Assembly: GCA_017512705.1 (NCBI GenBank)
Contig: JAFWEX010000155.1
Coordinates: forward strand, 1 to 33,209
Length of the DNA: 33,209 nucleotides
Reading direction: 5' to 3'
Origin: Paenibacillus sp.
GTDB taxonomy: Bacteria > Bacillota > Bacilli > Paenibacillales > Paenibacillaceae
In this document: piece after piece, positions 16,254 through 23,588 of the stretch
How the letters are laid out: the number at the start of each line of letters is the position of its first letter
Position numbering within the stretch: position 1 is the stretch's first letter
The notes under the pieces: model-generated
The model's input: only the letters and a program-made list of their open reading frames with translations
Databases searched by the model: none
What the model was told of the DNA's origin: nothing
Translations under genes and position numbers: made by a program

Positions 16254-17135
16254 CTATTCTTTCATGCCTGAAGTCGCCATCGTCTGCATAACACTGCTCT
16301 GGGAGATGACAAACAGTGTGATGGGAACGATCATAAGCAGCAGCGCTACTGCAGCACCTACCCCTGCTCTGGCAATGCCCCCCTGTACGATCTGACTGAG
16401 TGCATAATGCAGCGTTTTGAGATTTTCACTGTAGATAAAATTGCCACCGTCTGTCCCCCACAGCGCAGGAAATTGCAGGATCATGAGCGTAAGCCATGCT
16501 GGTTTTACATTAGGCATCACAATACTCCAGAAAATTCGATACTCGTTAGCCCCATCGATTTTGGCTGCCTCCAGCAACGCATCAGGTATTTGTTCCATGA
16601 ACTGTTTCATCAAGAACAGGCCTAATGAGAAGGCGAGCGATGGTACAATAATGGATACATGTGTATTGATCCAGCCAAGCCAGGACATCACCATGTAGTT
16701 CGGAATCGCCGTCACGTGCGGCGAGAACATCAAGGACAGAATGACGATGGTGAACAGTATCTTTGATCCCGGAAATCGGTACTTGGCAAGCGGGTAAGCT
16801 GCTGCAGACGCTAGAAGAATATGTCCAGCCGTGCCCAGCAGCGTAATGAGCAATGTATTAGCAATATAGCGGGACAGCGGTACCCAGGAATTTCCCATCA
16901 GGTTAATCAAGTCTGCAAAATTCTCCGTTGTCGGATTGTTCACCCAGAAGCGCGGCGGGAAAATAAACAGCTCATCCAGCGGCTTGAAGGCATTATTGAC
17001 CGCATAAATCAACGGAAGCACCATAAATGATCCGAACACAGCCAGCAGCGCAAACAACATGAAACTGACGGTAAATGACCGGTTAAGTCTCTTCGGCATG
17101 CCGAAGATGGCACGTACTTTGCTGGTCATCGTCAT
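16254..17135 (-). CDS. ABC sugar permease, MalG type (first pair)
   Basis: 293 aa with six likely membrane segments. The EAA loop DALLEAAKIDGANEYRIFWS is followed by IVMPNVKP. The start region overlaps the previous stop by 4 bp (ATGA at 17135-17132). A second in-frame ATG two codons on has better spacing from AGGTGA, so either may be used. The upstream neighbour is its MalF-type partner. The insertion before the last segment (PALWGTDGGNFIYSENLK) is longer than in common MalG proteins. It lies 15 bp before the NHL/TPR gene. Confidence 0.92.
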   Translation of the reverse strand: MTMTSKVRAIFGMPKRLNRSFTVSFMLFALLAVFGSFMVLPLIYAVNNAFKPLDELFIFPPRFWVNNPTTENFADLINLMGNSWVPLSRYIANTLLITLLGTAGHILLASAAAYPLAKYRFPGSKILFTIVILSLMFSPHVTAIPNYMVMSWLGWINTHVSIIVPSLAFSLGLFLMKQFMEQIPDALLEAAKIDGANEYRIFWSIVMPNVKPAWLTLMILQFPALWGTDGGNFIYSENLKTLHYALSQIVQGGIARAGVGAAVALLLMIVPITLFVISQSSVMQTMATSGMKE

Positions 17136-18088
17136 TCACCTATCTTTCTCAACATTTTTTGCGTAAACACGTTCGTCCCAAGCATCAAAGCAAATAGAAC
17201 CGTTGCAATTGCCGAGGCATAGCCCATCTCAAATCGAATCGTACCAAAGTCCATCAAATGGGTGACTACCGTATGCGCGGCATAGTTCACACTTGGGAAT
17301 CCGGCCAGTGCAATCGAGATTTCGGCTACAGCAAACGAGGCTGTAATCTGCATCACCGCACCAAACATCAATTGAGGTCTCATGGATGGCAGCGTAATAT
17401 ACCAAAGCTCCTGCCAGCGATTTTTGATTCCGTCCACCGTTCCGGCTTCTACGAGCGAGCGGTCAACGGTCTGCAAACCTGCGATAAAGGCTAGAAAGCT
17501 CGTTCCAAGGCTCAGCCATAGCTGCACCAAGATGACGATACCGAGTACATATTTCTCATTGACAAGCCACTGGATCGGCTCGAGAATGAAGCCAAGACGC
17601 ATGAGAAAACCGTTCATATAACCGTAGCTGTCACCAGAGAAAATGATCAGCCAGATGAAGAAGACATTGCCTGAGATCGATGGTGCATAGAACACCAATG
17701 TCATAACGGCTCTGACCTTAGGAGACAGCTCATTAATGATCCACGCAAACAAAAAACAGGCGATGTAACTGACTGGACCAGTAATGACAGCAAATAGCAA
17801 AGTGTTTTTAAGTGCAATTAAAAATACGTCGTCGTTCAGGAACAATCTGGAATAGTTCTGCCAGCCGACAAAACGAGGCACTTCCAGCATGTTAAAGTGA
17901 AAAAAGCTTAGTCCAAGCGAGATGCCGACCGGAATGACCGTAAACATGAAAAAGATCAGCATAAATGGTGCCATCAAAACGTAATAATGCCTGCTAAGAT
18001 ACAGATTTCTTTTCAGTAAGGACCACCAGCCGACCTGGCGTGTGTGCATGACAGGAGCGGCGGCTGTCTTGGATGTTTTTGCTTGCAA
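17132..18088 (-). CDS. ABC sugar permease, MalF type (first pair)
   Basis: 318 aa. A cytoplasmic basic leader is followed by YYVLMAPFMLIFFMFTVIPV, the usual first segment, and FFHFNMLEVPRFVGWQNYSR, a typical MalF-side loop. The EAA loop is SLVEAGTVDGIKNRWQELWY then ITLPSMRP, with Gly in place of the second Ala. TTG start at 18088 behind AAAGGGAGGG at 6-nt spacing. It lies 19 bp after the stop of the 964-aa binding protein and overlaps the next permease by 4 bp, so all three are tightly coupled. Confidence 0.92.
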   Translation of the reverse strand: MQAKTSKTAAAPVMHTRQVGWWSLLKRNLYLSRHYYVLMAPFMLIFFMFTVIPVGISLGLSFFHFNMLEVPRFVGWQNYSRLFLNDDVFLIALKNTLLFAVITGPVSYIACFLFAWIINELSPKVRAVMTLVFYAPSISGNVFFIWLIIFSGDSYGYMNGFLMRLGFILEPIQWLVNEKYVLGIVILVQLWLSLGTSFLAFIAGLQTVDRSLVEAGTVDGIKNRWQELWYITLPSMRPQLMFGAVMQITASFAVAEISIALAGFPSVNYAAHTVVTHLMDFGTIRFEMGYASAIATVLFALMLGTNVFTQKMLRKIGE

Positions 18089-18107
18089 CCGTTACCCTCC
18101 CTTTCTT

Positions 18108-21002
18108 TTATTTCAGATTGAATTCCTTGCGTTTCAGTTCGATCTCGTCATCTATGTAAAGTACATAGTCTGACAAGGCTTCACGTGGATTTTCATTCGC
18201 GTTAACCACTTTACGGAAGGCGTTATCCAGATGTCGTCCTGTAAAATATCCTCCCGGCATCTGCGGAATGCCCTTCACCCATTCCCACTGCTTCTCCAGG
18301 TTCTGATAATCCTTCACGGGCCAAGGTAATTGCTCTAATGCCTCGATGTTCGCTGTAGGGTAACGAGCAGCCGCCCCCATCAGACCTTCCATCTCTCGTC
18401 CGTACTCAATTTGAGTAGACTCATCCGTCCACCACTTCATGAACTTCCATGCCGCTTCTTTGTTGCCCGCATTCTCGAGCATCATGACTGCACTGCTCGC
18501 GCTGGCCACTTCGTGTCTGACGGAACCATCCGGAAGCTGCGTACCTGGTACGATCGTGAAGTCCCACAGATTGCGAATCTCTGGCGCGAGTACAGTCAGC
18601 ATGTTATAGGTCGTATAATCAGCGATTCCAATGGGCATCTCTCCTGTACGGAAACGGTTCGGAAAATCGGCTTTCAGCGGGAATTTGTAATTGGTATAGA
18701 ATTGCGTCCAACGTTTGAATGCCCCCATGGAGATTTCCGAATCCAGCGCACTCTTTTTCCCGTCTTCGGTATAAAACGTTCCATCGTTCTGGTATAAGAG
18801 CATCGCAAACGTTGCATTAGGAACCATGTTGGCATTATTCAACGTATCCTCAATCGGCAGATAGAACTCCATATTGTGCTTCTGCAATACAGCGATCGCA
18901 TTATACACGTCCTGCCAAGTTTTTGGTGGCTCCAAACCAAGTTCATTCAGAATATCCTTCCGATAAAAAAGCATTGGGAAATGCTGCTGCTCCGGGAGCG
19001 CGTACACTCCACCGTTATACTCATATGGTGTTAAACCGCTTGCACGGAATCGCTCTGCCACCTCATCGAAATCCGGGAACTTGCTCAGATCAGCTGCTGC
19101 ATTTCTCATCGCATAGTTCACAGGGATATCTTCGCCCATTTGCATCGCGACATCTGGCCCTTCCCCGGCGAGCGTTGCAGGCAGCAAAATATTCGGGGGC
19201 ACAAGTCGCAGCTGTACGGACACATCGGTATCTGGTGTAAAGGTATCGTCGATCATGCCTTTAAGAACTTGAGCCTGATCTCGTCCGGTGGTAATCCAGA
19301 CGGTGATGGAGTCATTCTTCTTCTCCACATTGCCGATGCTGTCATAGTCTTCGGTGTATGATGCAACATAAGCACCCATTTCGTGCTTCATCTGCTGGAG
19401 CGCAGACGCTTCTGCTTTGGGTAACTCCTGACCTGGAGGGGCTACAATCAGGTAATCCATCGTAATCGGTTGCTCCCGAACTGTCAGAATCCACGTACCC
19501 AGGCCGCCAACATTAATTTTGAACGAATCCAGCCGTTTCGGTACGGTCTCCGGTCTTGCTGCCATATCCTTGAGCTGTACAACCATCGCATTCAGTATGG
19601 CTACCTTATCGCTCTGTTCTCCGGTTGCCTTTTCGAGATAGTCAGCGACAGAAGTCAGGATGACAGCCTGCTTCTCGAAAACTTCTGTCATCTCGGGAAT
19701 CCGCTTCTCTAGCTGATAGTCCCGAAGTGGATCCGGTTTGTTCGAGGTAATCATCAATATTTTGCGGTACATCTCATTCAATTCAAGTACACTGGATTCA
19801 ACGGTTCGCAGTAACGGTGCAATATCGCCGAGTGTGACTGTCATTCGCAAGCGGTGCTTTCCCTTCTCGAGGTGAAACTGATAAGGCTCTTCACCATGAC
19901 CAAGCACTTGCGTCTGCCAGGATGGACTATAGTTAAAGCGAATTCGCTTCATTTCTTCAAACGGAACTTTGCCATTAATCGTAAGACTTCGCGTGGCATA
20001 GATGCCCCGAAGCTGATCCTGCTTCACTTTTAACGCAATCTGGTACAATCCATCTTCAGGTACATCGATCTCCCATTCCACCCATTCCCCAGGCAGTTTC
20101 CAGTTCACGCCCCCGATCGCATTAATCCGAATTTTGGATACGTCGTAAGGCTCCAGTGAGGGACTGGATCGATCCGAGATGGGCGCAAGTGTAGGAGATG
20201 ATTTGGTTATCGCTTCTTCGCCCTGAACCTTCAGCATGATAGGACTGGCTGCCTTTAAACCTGAAGAATCATACGTTTTCTTTAACTCAGCATACGTAGG
20301 AACAGCCTCTTCCTGGTAAAGTTCGATGTAATCAATCGCCATGCTCTCTCTTAGCGAGGTCAGCGATAATTCCTGGCTTCCTTTTTCAAAATAAAACTGG
20401 AACGGTTCCTCGAAATACCCGGCACTGTCTCTAAACGAAGCGAGCTGCCATTCCGGCTTCTCCACCTGTCTTGGCCTGAGATCGTTACCGCGATCATCCT
20501 GACGAACGTGATCTTCGCGATTGCCCCATACTCTGTCGAACAGAAGTACATCTGCTTCTCGGAAAGGAACCTCTCCGTTCAATTCCAGCTTGCGCTCGAT
20601 CCCGGAGCTTTTGCCTTCGACGGGATAATAATGAACGCGAACGTGATATAAACCACTCACTTGAACGGGAACATCCCAGCGAATGGTTCCGGATTCGGGT
20701 GTAATAACAGCACTGCCATCCAGTCCTTCATATCCTTGCACGACTTCGAACTCCCCGTTATCCACCTTAACGTAATCTTCGCCTTCAACCCTTAAGGTCG
20801 TGTCCGGTTTGGCCGTGCTCGCATACGTGTCCTGATAATGTTCATAGCTTCGTGAATCCCTGGTACCCGCTACAGCTTCAAAATCCTCAAGTGCATGTAC
20901 TGTCCCGGGGCTCTGATTCTTGGAAGGATAGATCACGATGATTGAGAACACCAAAGCCACTACAAGCGCCAGAATCAGTACCTTTTTCTTACGTGACCGC
21001 AT
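18108..21002 (-). CDS. Membrane-anchored solute-binding protein with two N-terminal galactose-binding-like modules
   Basis: 964 aa, about twice the size of a normal sugar-binding protein. After basic residues there is one membrane segment (~7-27, VLILALVVALVFSIIVIY) with no Cys, so it is an uncleaved or SPase I signal rather than a lipobox. Two beta-sandwich modules follow. Module 1 (~66-231) has TLRVEGEDY, VSGLYHVRVHYYPVEG and MAIDYIELYQEE. Module 2 (~255-405) has MLKVQGEEA, WVEWEIDVPEDGLYQIALKV and EKGKHRLRMTVTLG. Both have the order of CBM6/35-like galactose-binding folds (fold call by eye). A helical stretch (~405-480) and a short beta region lead to a family 1 binding domain (~562-964: SITVWITTGRDQ, ATLAGEGPDVAMQMGEDIP, NGGVYALPEQQHFPMLFYRK, WKFMKWWTDESTQIEYG). 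ATG start behind GGGGAT at long spacing. It directly precedes a permease pair, so it is probably that pair's receptor. Confidence 0.87.
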   Translation of the reverse strand: MRSRKKKVLILALVVALVFSIIVIYPSKNQSPGTVHALEDFEAVAGTRDSRSYEHYQDTYASTAKPDTTLRVEGEDYVKVDNGEFEVVQGYEGLDGSAVITPESGTIRWDVPVQVSGLYHVRVHYYPVEGKSSGIERKLELNGEVPFREADVLLFDRVWGNREDHVRQDDRGNDLRPRQVEKPEWQLASFRDSAGYFEEPFQFYFEKGSQELSLTSLRESMAIDYIELYQEEAVPTYAELKKTYDSSGLKAASPIMLKVQGEEAITKSSPTLAPISDRSSPSLEPYDVSKIRINAIGGVNWKLPGEWVEWEIDVPEDGLYQIALKVKQDQLRGIYATRSLTINGKVPFEEMKRIRFNYSPSWQTQVLGHGEEPYQFHLEKGKHRLRMTVTLGDIAPLLRTVESSVLELNEMYRKILMITSNKPDPLRDYQLEKRIPEMTEVFEKQAVILTSVADYLEKATGEQSDKVAILNAMVVQLKDMAARPETVPKRLDSFKINVGGLGTWILTVREQPITMDYLIVAPPGQELPKAEASALQQMKHEMGAYVASYTEDYDSIGNVEKKNDSITVWITTGRDQAQVLKGMIDDTFTPDTDVSVQLRLVPPNILLPATLAGEGPDVAMQMGEDIPVNYAMRNAAADLSKFPDFDEVAERFRASGLTPYEYNGGVYALPEQQHFPMLFYRKDILNELGLEPPKTWQDVYNAIAVLQKHNMEFYLPIEDTLNNANMVPNATFAMLLYQNDGTFYTEDGKKSALDSEISMGAFKRWTQFYTNYKFPLKADFPNRFRTGEMPIGIADYTTYNMLTVLAPEIRNLWDFTIVPGTQLPDGSVRHEVASASSAVMMLENAGNKEAAWKFMKWWTDESTQIEYGREMEGLMGAAARYPTANIEALEQLPWPVKDYQNLEKQWEWVKGIPQMPGGYFTGRHLDNAFRKVVNANENPREALSDYVLYIDDEIELKRKEFNLK

Positions 21003-21058
21003 GTTTGAAAGTATCCCCTTTCCTGTAAGCGTATCGACAATTGAACGATTGACTAACC

Positions 21059-21095
21059 CGGGCAGACCGCAACTTTCACTCCCGCGTTCTGCCCG
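21059..21095 (-). promoter_or_regulatory. Intra-operon stem-loop between two binding-protein genes
   Basis: CGGGCAGA (21059-21066) pairs with TCTGCCCG (21088-21095), and after one mismatch three more G-C pairs extend the stem inward. On the minus strand it is followed by GGTTAGTC, not a T run, so it is a poor terminator. It is better read as an mRNA-stabilising or partial attenuation element after the first, presumably most abundant, gene of the operon. Confidence 0.55.
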
Positions 21096-21108
21096 TATTT
21101 AGTAGTGC

Positions 21109-22464
21109 TTATTTGTATACCTCATCGATGGCGGCCTGGAAAGGAGCCTTATATTTCTCGATTAACGTAGATACAGATACGCCTTCCTTCAGCTCTCCAT
21201 CAAAATCCCAAAACGGCAAGGATGGGAAGGTGTTGTGGTCAAGAACAAGCATGCCTGCTGCCACTTCTCTGGCGTTGTTGATATCTGCTTCATCCGTCAG
21301 ATGTCTCTCCAATGTGGATTGCTCCGGGTAATCGTAGATGGAATCAATTTCATTAATTTTTTCCCAGATATACATCAGTTGCTCAGGATTCTCTACCGCT
21401 TTAGGAATGGTGATCGCCTGATAACGAGATTCACCAGAATGATACGCAGATGCACTCGGCCCTTTAGGATAAGGCAGGAAGCCAATATCATAGTCTGGCA
21501 TATCTGTCTTGATGCCTTCAATCTCGTACATTGCACCAGAGTACATTAATGTATTTCCTTGGCGGAAGAAGGTCGATGGCTCCGTCCAGTCTCCACCTTC
21601 TGTCGGTCTGCCGACTTTTTCTGTAGCCAATTTAGACAAGAAATTCAACGCTTCTTTTGTTTTTGGGTCCTCAAGGTTTTGTTTATCATCTTTGGTTAGT
21701 GAAGCTTCGTTTGAATACAGGATTGGTTCAAGCAAGCCGGTTTGGGCAAGTCCCCACGTATCCAGTTTGCCGTCATTGTTCCTGTCTTTGTTCGCTTGCT
21801 TCGCGACGCTCAGGAAATTATCCCAATTCCATTCATCTGCATCGACATACTCCTGTAAAGGCTTCATGCCAAGTTCCTGCATCAGTGTGCGGTTGTAGAA
21901 TATGCCATTGATGAAGGAAGATTGATCTTCCGTAAATCCGTAACCTTTACCTTCATATTGCATGTATTCCTTGGTTGTTTTTTGATTAAACACTTGATCG
22001 TTCTTGATATAGTCATCCACTGGCCACAATAAATCCTGCTTGGTCAGCGCTGGAATCGCATAGTTTTTACCGAGTCTGACAAAGTCCCCAAGGGGTTCAC
22101 CTGCCATCAGGGAAGCTACGACTTTTTCCTGGTATTCACCAAAATCGATGGACACATATTCGATATTGAAGTTATGTTTCTTCTTCAACGCTTCAAGATT
22201 TTCCAGTCTTTTGATGTTATCCGGATTGTTATCTGTAATTGTCATATCCCACCAAGCGACAACCTTGATTGTTCTGCCACCCATGTCAAAGTCCATCTCA
22301 GGTGTTGAATTTTCATTTTTTGGTTCTGTTTCGGCAGGTGCTTGCTCTTCTTGTGGTGCAGGTTTTTCCGGTGCTGGCTCCGCAGCAGGTGCAGAACTAC
22401 ATGCGTTGATCATCAACATGATCGCAAACAAAAGACTGAGTAACATAAACTTGTTTTTCTTCAT
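21109..22464 (-). CDS. Extracellular sugar-binding lipoprotein (head of the nine-gene operon)
   Basis: 451 aa family 1 solute-binding protein. The signal sequence ends in the lipobox INACSS (Cys 22), followed by a Pro/Glu/Ala-rich linker (about residues 25-55) that would hold the domain away from the membrane. Binding-protein blocks are TIKVVAWWDMTITDNNPDN, VASLMAGEPLGDFVRLG, FTEDQSSFINGIFYNRTLMQ, DRNNDGKLDTWGLAQTG and FFRQGNTLMYSGAMYEIEG. ATG start behind GGGGGGAAGACG. It has its own promoter region with a cre-like box, and is followed by a stem-loop and then by a second, much larger binding protein. The ligand cannot be read from sequence. The reading frame and family assignment are safe. 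Confidence 0.92.
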   Translation of the reverse strand: MKKNKFMLLSLLFAIMLMINACSSAPAAEPAPEKPAPQEEQAPAETEPKNENSTPEMDFDMGGRTIKVVAWWDMTITDNNPDNIKRLENLEALKKKHNFNIEYVSIDFGEYQEKVVASLMAGEPLGDFVRLGKNYAIPALTKQDLLWPVDDYIKNDQVFNQKTTKEYMQYEGKGYGFTEDQSSFINGIFYNRTLMQELGMKPLQEYVDADEWNWDNFLSVAKQANKDRNNDGKLDTWGLAQTGLLEPILYSNEASLTKDDKQNLEDPKTKEALNFLSKLATEKVGRPTEGGDWTEPSTFFRQGNTLMYSGAMYEIEGIKTDMPDYDIGFLPYPKGPSASAYHSGESRYQAITIPKAVENPEQLMYIWEKINEIDSIYDYPEQSTLERHLTDEADINNAREVAAGMLVLDHNTFPSLPFWDFDGELKEGVSVSTLIEKYKAPFQAAIDEVYK

Positions 22465-22511
22465 CGTCTTCCCCCCTGGTTATCGTGTGCCACCAAAGTG
22501 TATCGTTCAGA

Positions 22512-22563
22512 TGTAAGCGCAAACAACCCGCTTAAATGCAGGTCTTTACCCGGAGTAATTATA
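22512..22563 (-). promoter_or_regulatory. Operon promoter -10 and strong cre-like box
   Basis: On the minus strand a perfect TATAAT lies at 22563 to 22558, with only a weak -35 (TTCGCT, 18 bp upstream). About 33 bp further downstream, on the plus strand, TGTAAGCGCAAACA (22512-22525) matches 13 of 14 positions of the cre consensus TGWAANCGNTNWCA. The box would sit in the leader of the nine-gene operon, where CcpA acts as a roadblock in relatives. Confidence 0.55.
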
Positions 22564-22644
22564 GATCTGGCTCTTTGGAGGAGCGAAGCATGAAGTTTCC
22601 ATAGAAATTGGTAAAGAAATGCACTATCTGCAAAATAATGCACA

Positions 22645-22673
22645 TTGTATGCGCTTTCTTTTCTTCCCATAAT
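22645..22673 (+). promoter_or_regulatory. Promoter of the pseudo-receiver AraC gene, overlapped by a cre-like box
   Basis: TTGTAT (22645-22650), 17-bp spacer and CATAAT (22668-22673) form a good sigma-A promoter. TGTATGCGCTTTCT (22646-22659) matches 12 of 14 cre positions and overlaps the -35. The regulator gene starts 66 bp downstream of the -10. Confidence 0.55.
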
Positions 22674-22738
22674 AGATATAAGCCTTATTTCAGTTGAACA
22701 GTTGGTCGGAATAACAGGAGAAGGTGAGGTCATGCTCA

Positions 22739-23509
22739 ATGTACAATATTTTACTTGTTGATTATAGCCACCGTTTTTGTAAAGAACTGGAACATGTTTT
22801 ACAAGCGTACAAATTTCCATTAACAATCAAAAATTGTGTCACTTCTCCAAGCTCTGCCCTTGTTACATTATCTGAAGGTGACTTCAACGTGATCATCGTG
22901 CACACCGAGCAGTGTGATTCGGCTGGATTATGGATGTGCCACCACATTCGAAAAACAAGCGACATCCCCATCCTCCTGCTTGGTGGCAGGGATCAGTTCC
23001 GGCTGGTCCGCAAAGCATTAACCTATCAGGTAAATGATTATTTGCCCTCACCTGTCAGGCCTTCGGCGCTTTTGCATAGCCTGCATGAACTGCTGAACCG
23101 ACTGGACTCTGTGCCTGTACCTGTAAAAAAAAGCTCTCCCATACAGCCCGCGTTACAGCTTAACGGCAAAGCAATAGATTCTGGACATGTGATTCGGATT
23201 ATAAAAGGGTATGTACGAGATCATCTTCGCGAAGAAATTACATTAAAAAAGATGGCTGACATGCTGCATTTTAACTGTGCCTATCTTGGACAAAAATTCA
23301 AAATGGAAGAGAACGTTTCATTTAATAACTATCTGCTTCTGGAGCGGATGAAAAAAGCGAAGCAGCTCCTCCTGTCCACCGACATGCGAATATACGAAAT
23401 CGCGCTGGAGGTTGGTTACCGTGATATTGATTGGTTTTACAAAAAGTTTAAAGCATACGCAGGCTCAAGCCCTAATGCCTACCGTAGACAAAAAGCCAAT
23501 TCTGCTTAA
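22739..23509 (+). CDS. AraC-family regulator with degenerate (phosphorylation-lacking) receiver domain
   Basis: 256 aa from ATG 22739, which lies 9 nt after GGTGAGG; a GTG 15 bp upstream is in frame but overlaps the ribosome site. The N-terminal ~120 residues have the receiver fold pattern (YNILLVDYSHRF, FNVIIVHTEQCDSAGLWM, IPILLLGGRDQF, VNDYLPSPVRP), yet the catalytic residues are missing. The acidic pair is D-Y, the phospho-acceptor Asp is His 55, the Thr/Ser position is Gly and the conserved Lys is Ser. Residues ~155-255 are a double helix-turn-helix of the AraC type (LKKMADMLHFNCAYLGQKFK, IYEIALEVGYRDIDWFYKKF). It therefore probably binds DNA without being phosphorylated, perhaps sensing by protein or ligand contact. 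It is divergent from the nine-gene operon and the obvious candidate for its local regulator. It converges with the response-regulator gene at a shared terminator. Confidence 0.85.
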   Translation: MYNILLVDYSHRFCKELEHVLQAYKFPLTIKNCVTSPSSALVTLSEGDFNVIIVHTEQCDSAGLWMCHHIRKTSDIPILLLGGRDQFRLVRKALTYQVNDYLPSPVRPSALLHSLHELLNRLDSVPVPVKKSSPIQPALQLNGKAIDSGHVIRIIKGYVRDHLREEITLKKMADMLHFNCAYLGQKFKMEENVSFNNYLLLERMKKAKQLLLSTDMRIYEIALEVGYRDIDWFYKKFKAYAGSSPNAYRRQKANSA

Positions 23510-23546
23510 ATGACAAAATATTGGATTAACCATAGAACAAGAACAC

Positions 23547-23578
23547 AAAAACGCAGGAGTTCAGTCTCCTGCGTTTTT
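23547..23578. terminator. Bidirectional rho-independent terminator
   Basis: AAAAACGCAGGAG (23547-23559), loop TTCAGT, CTCCTGCGTTTTT (23566-23578): a perfect 13-bp stem with T runs in both directions. It serves the AraC gene (+) and the sensor/regulator operon (minus). Confidence 0.95.
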
Positions 23579-23588
23579 CTTTTTACCG

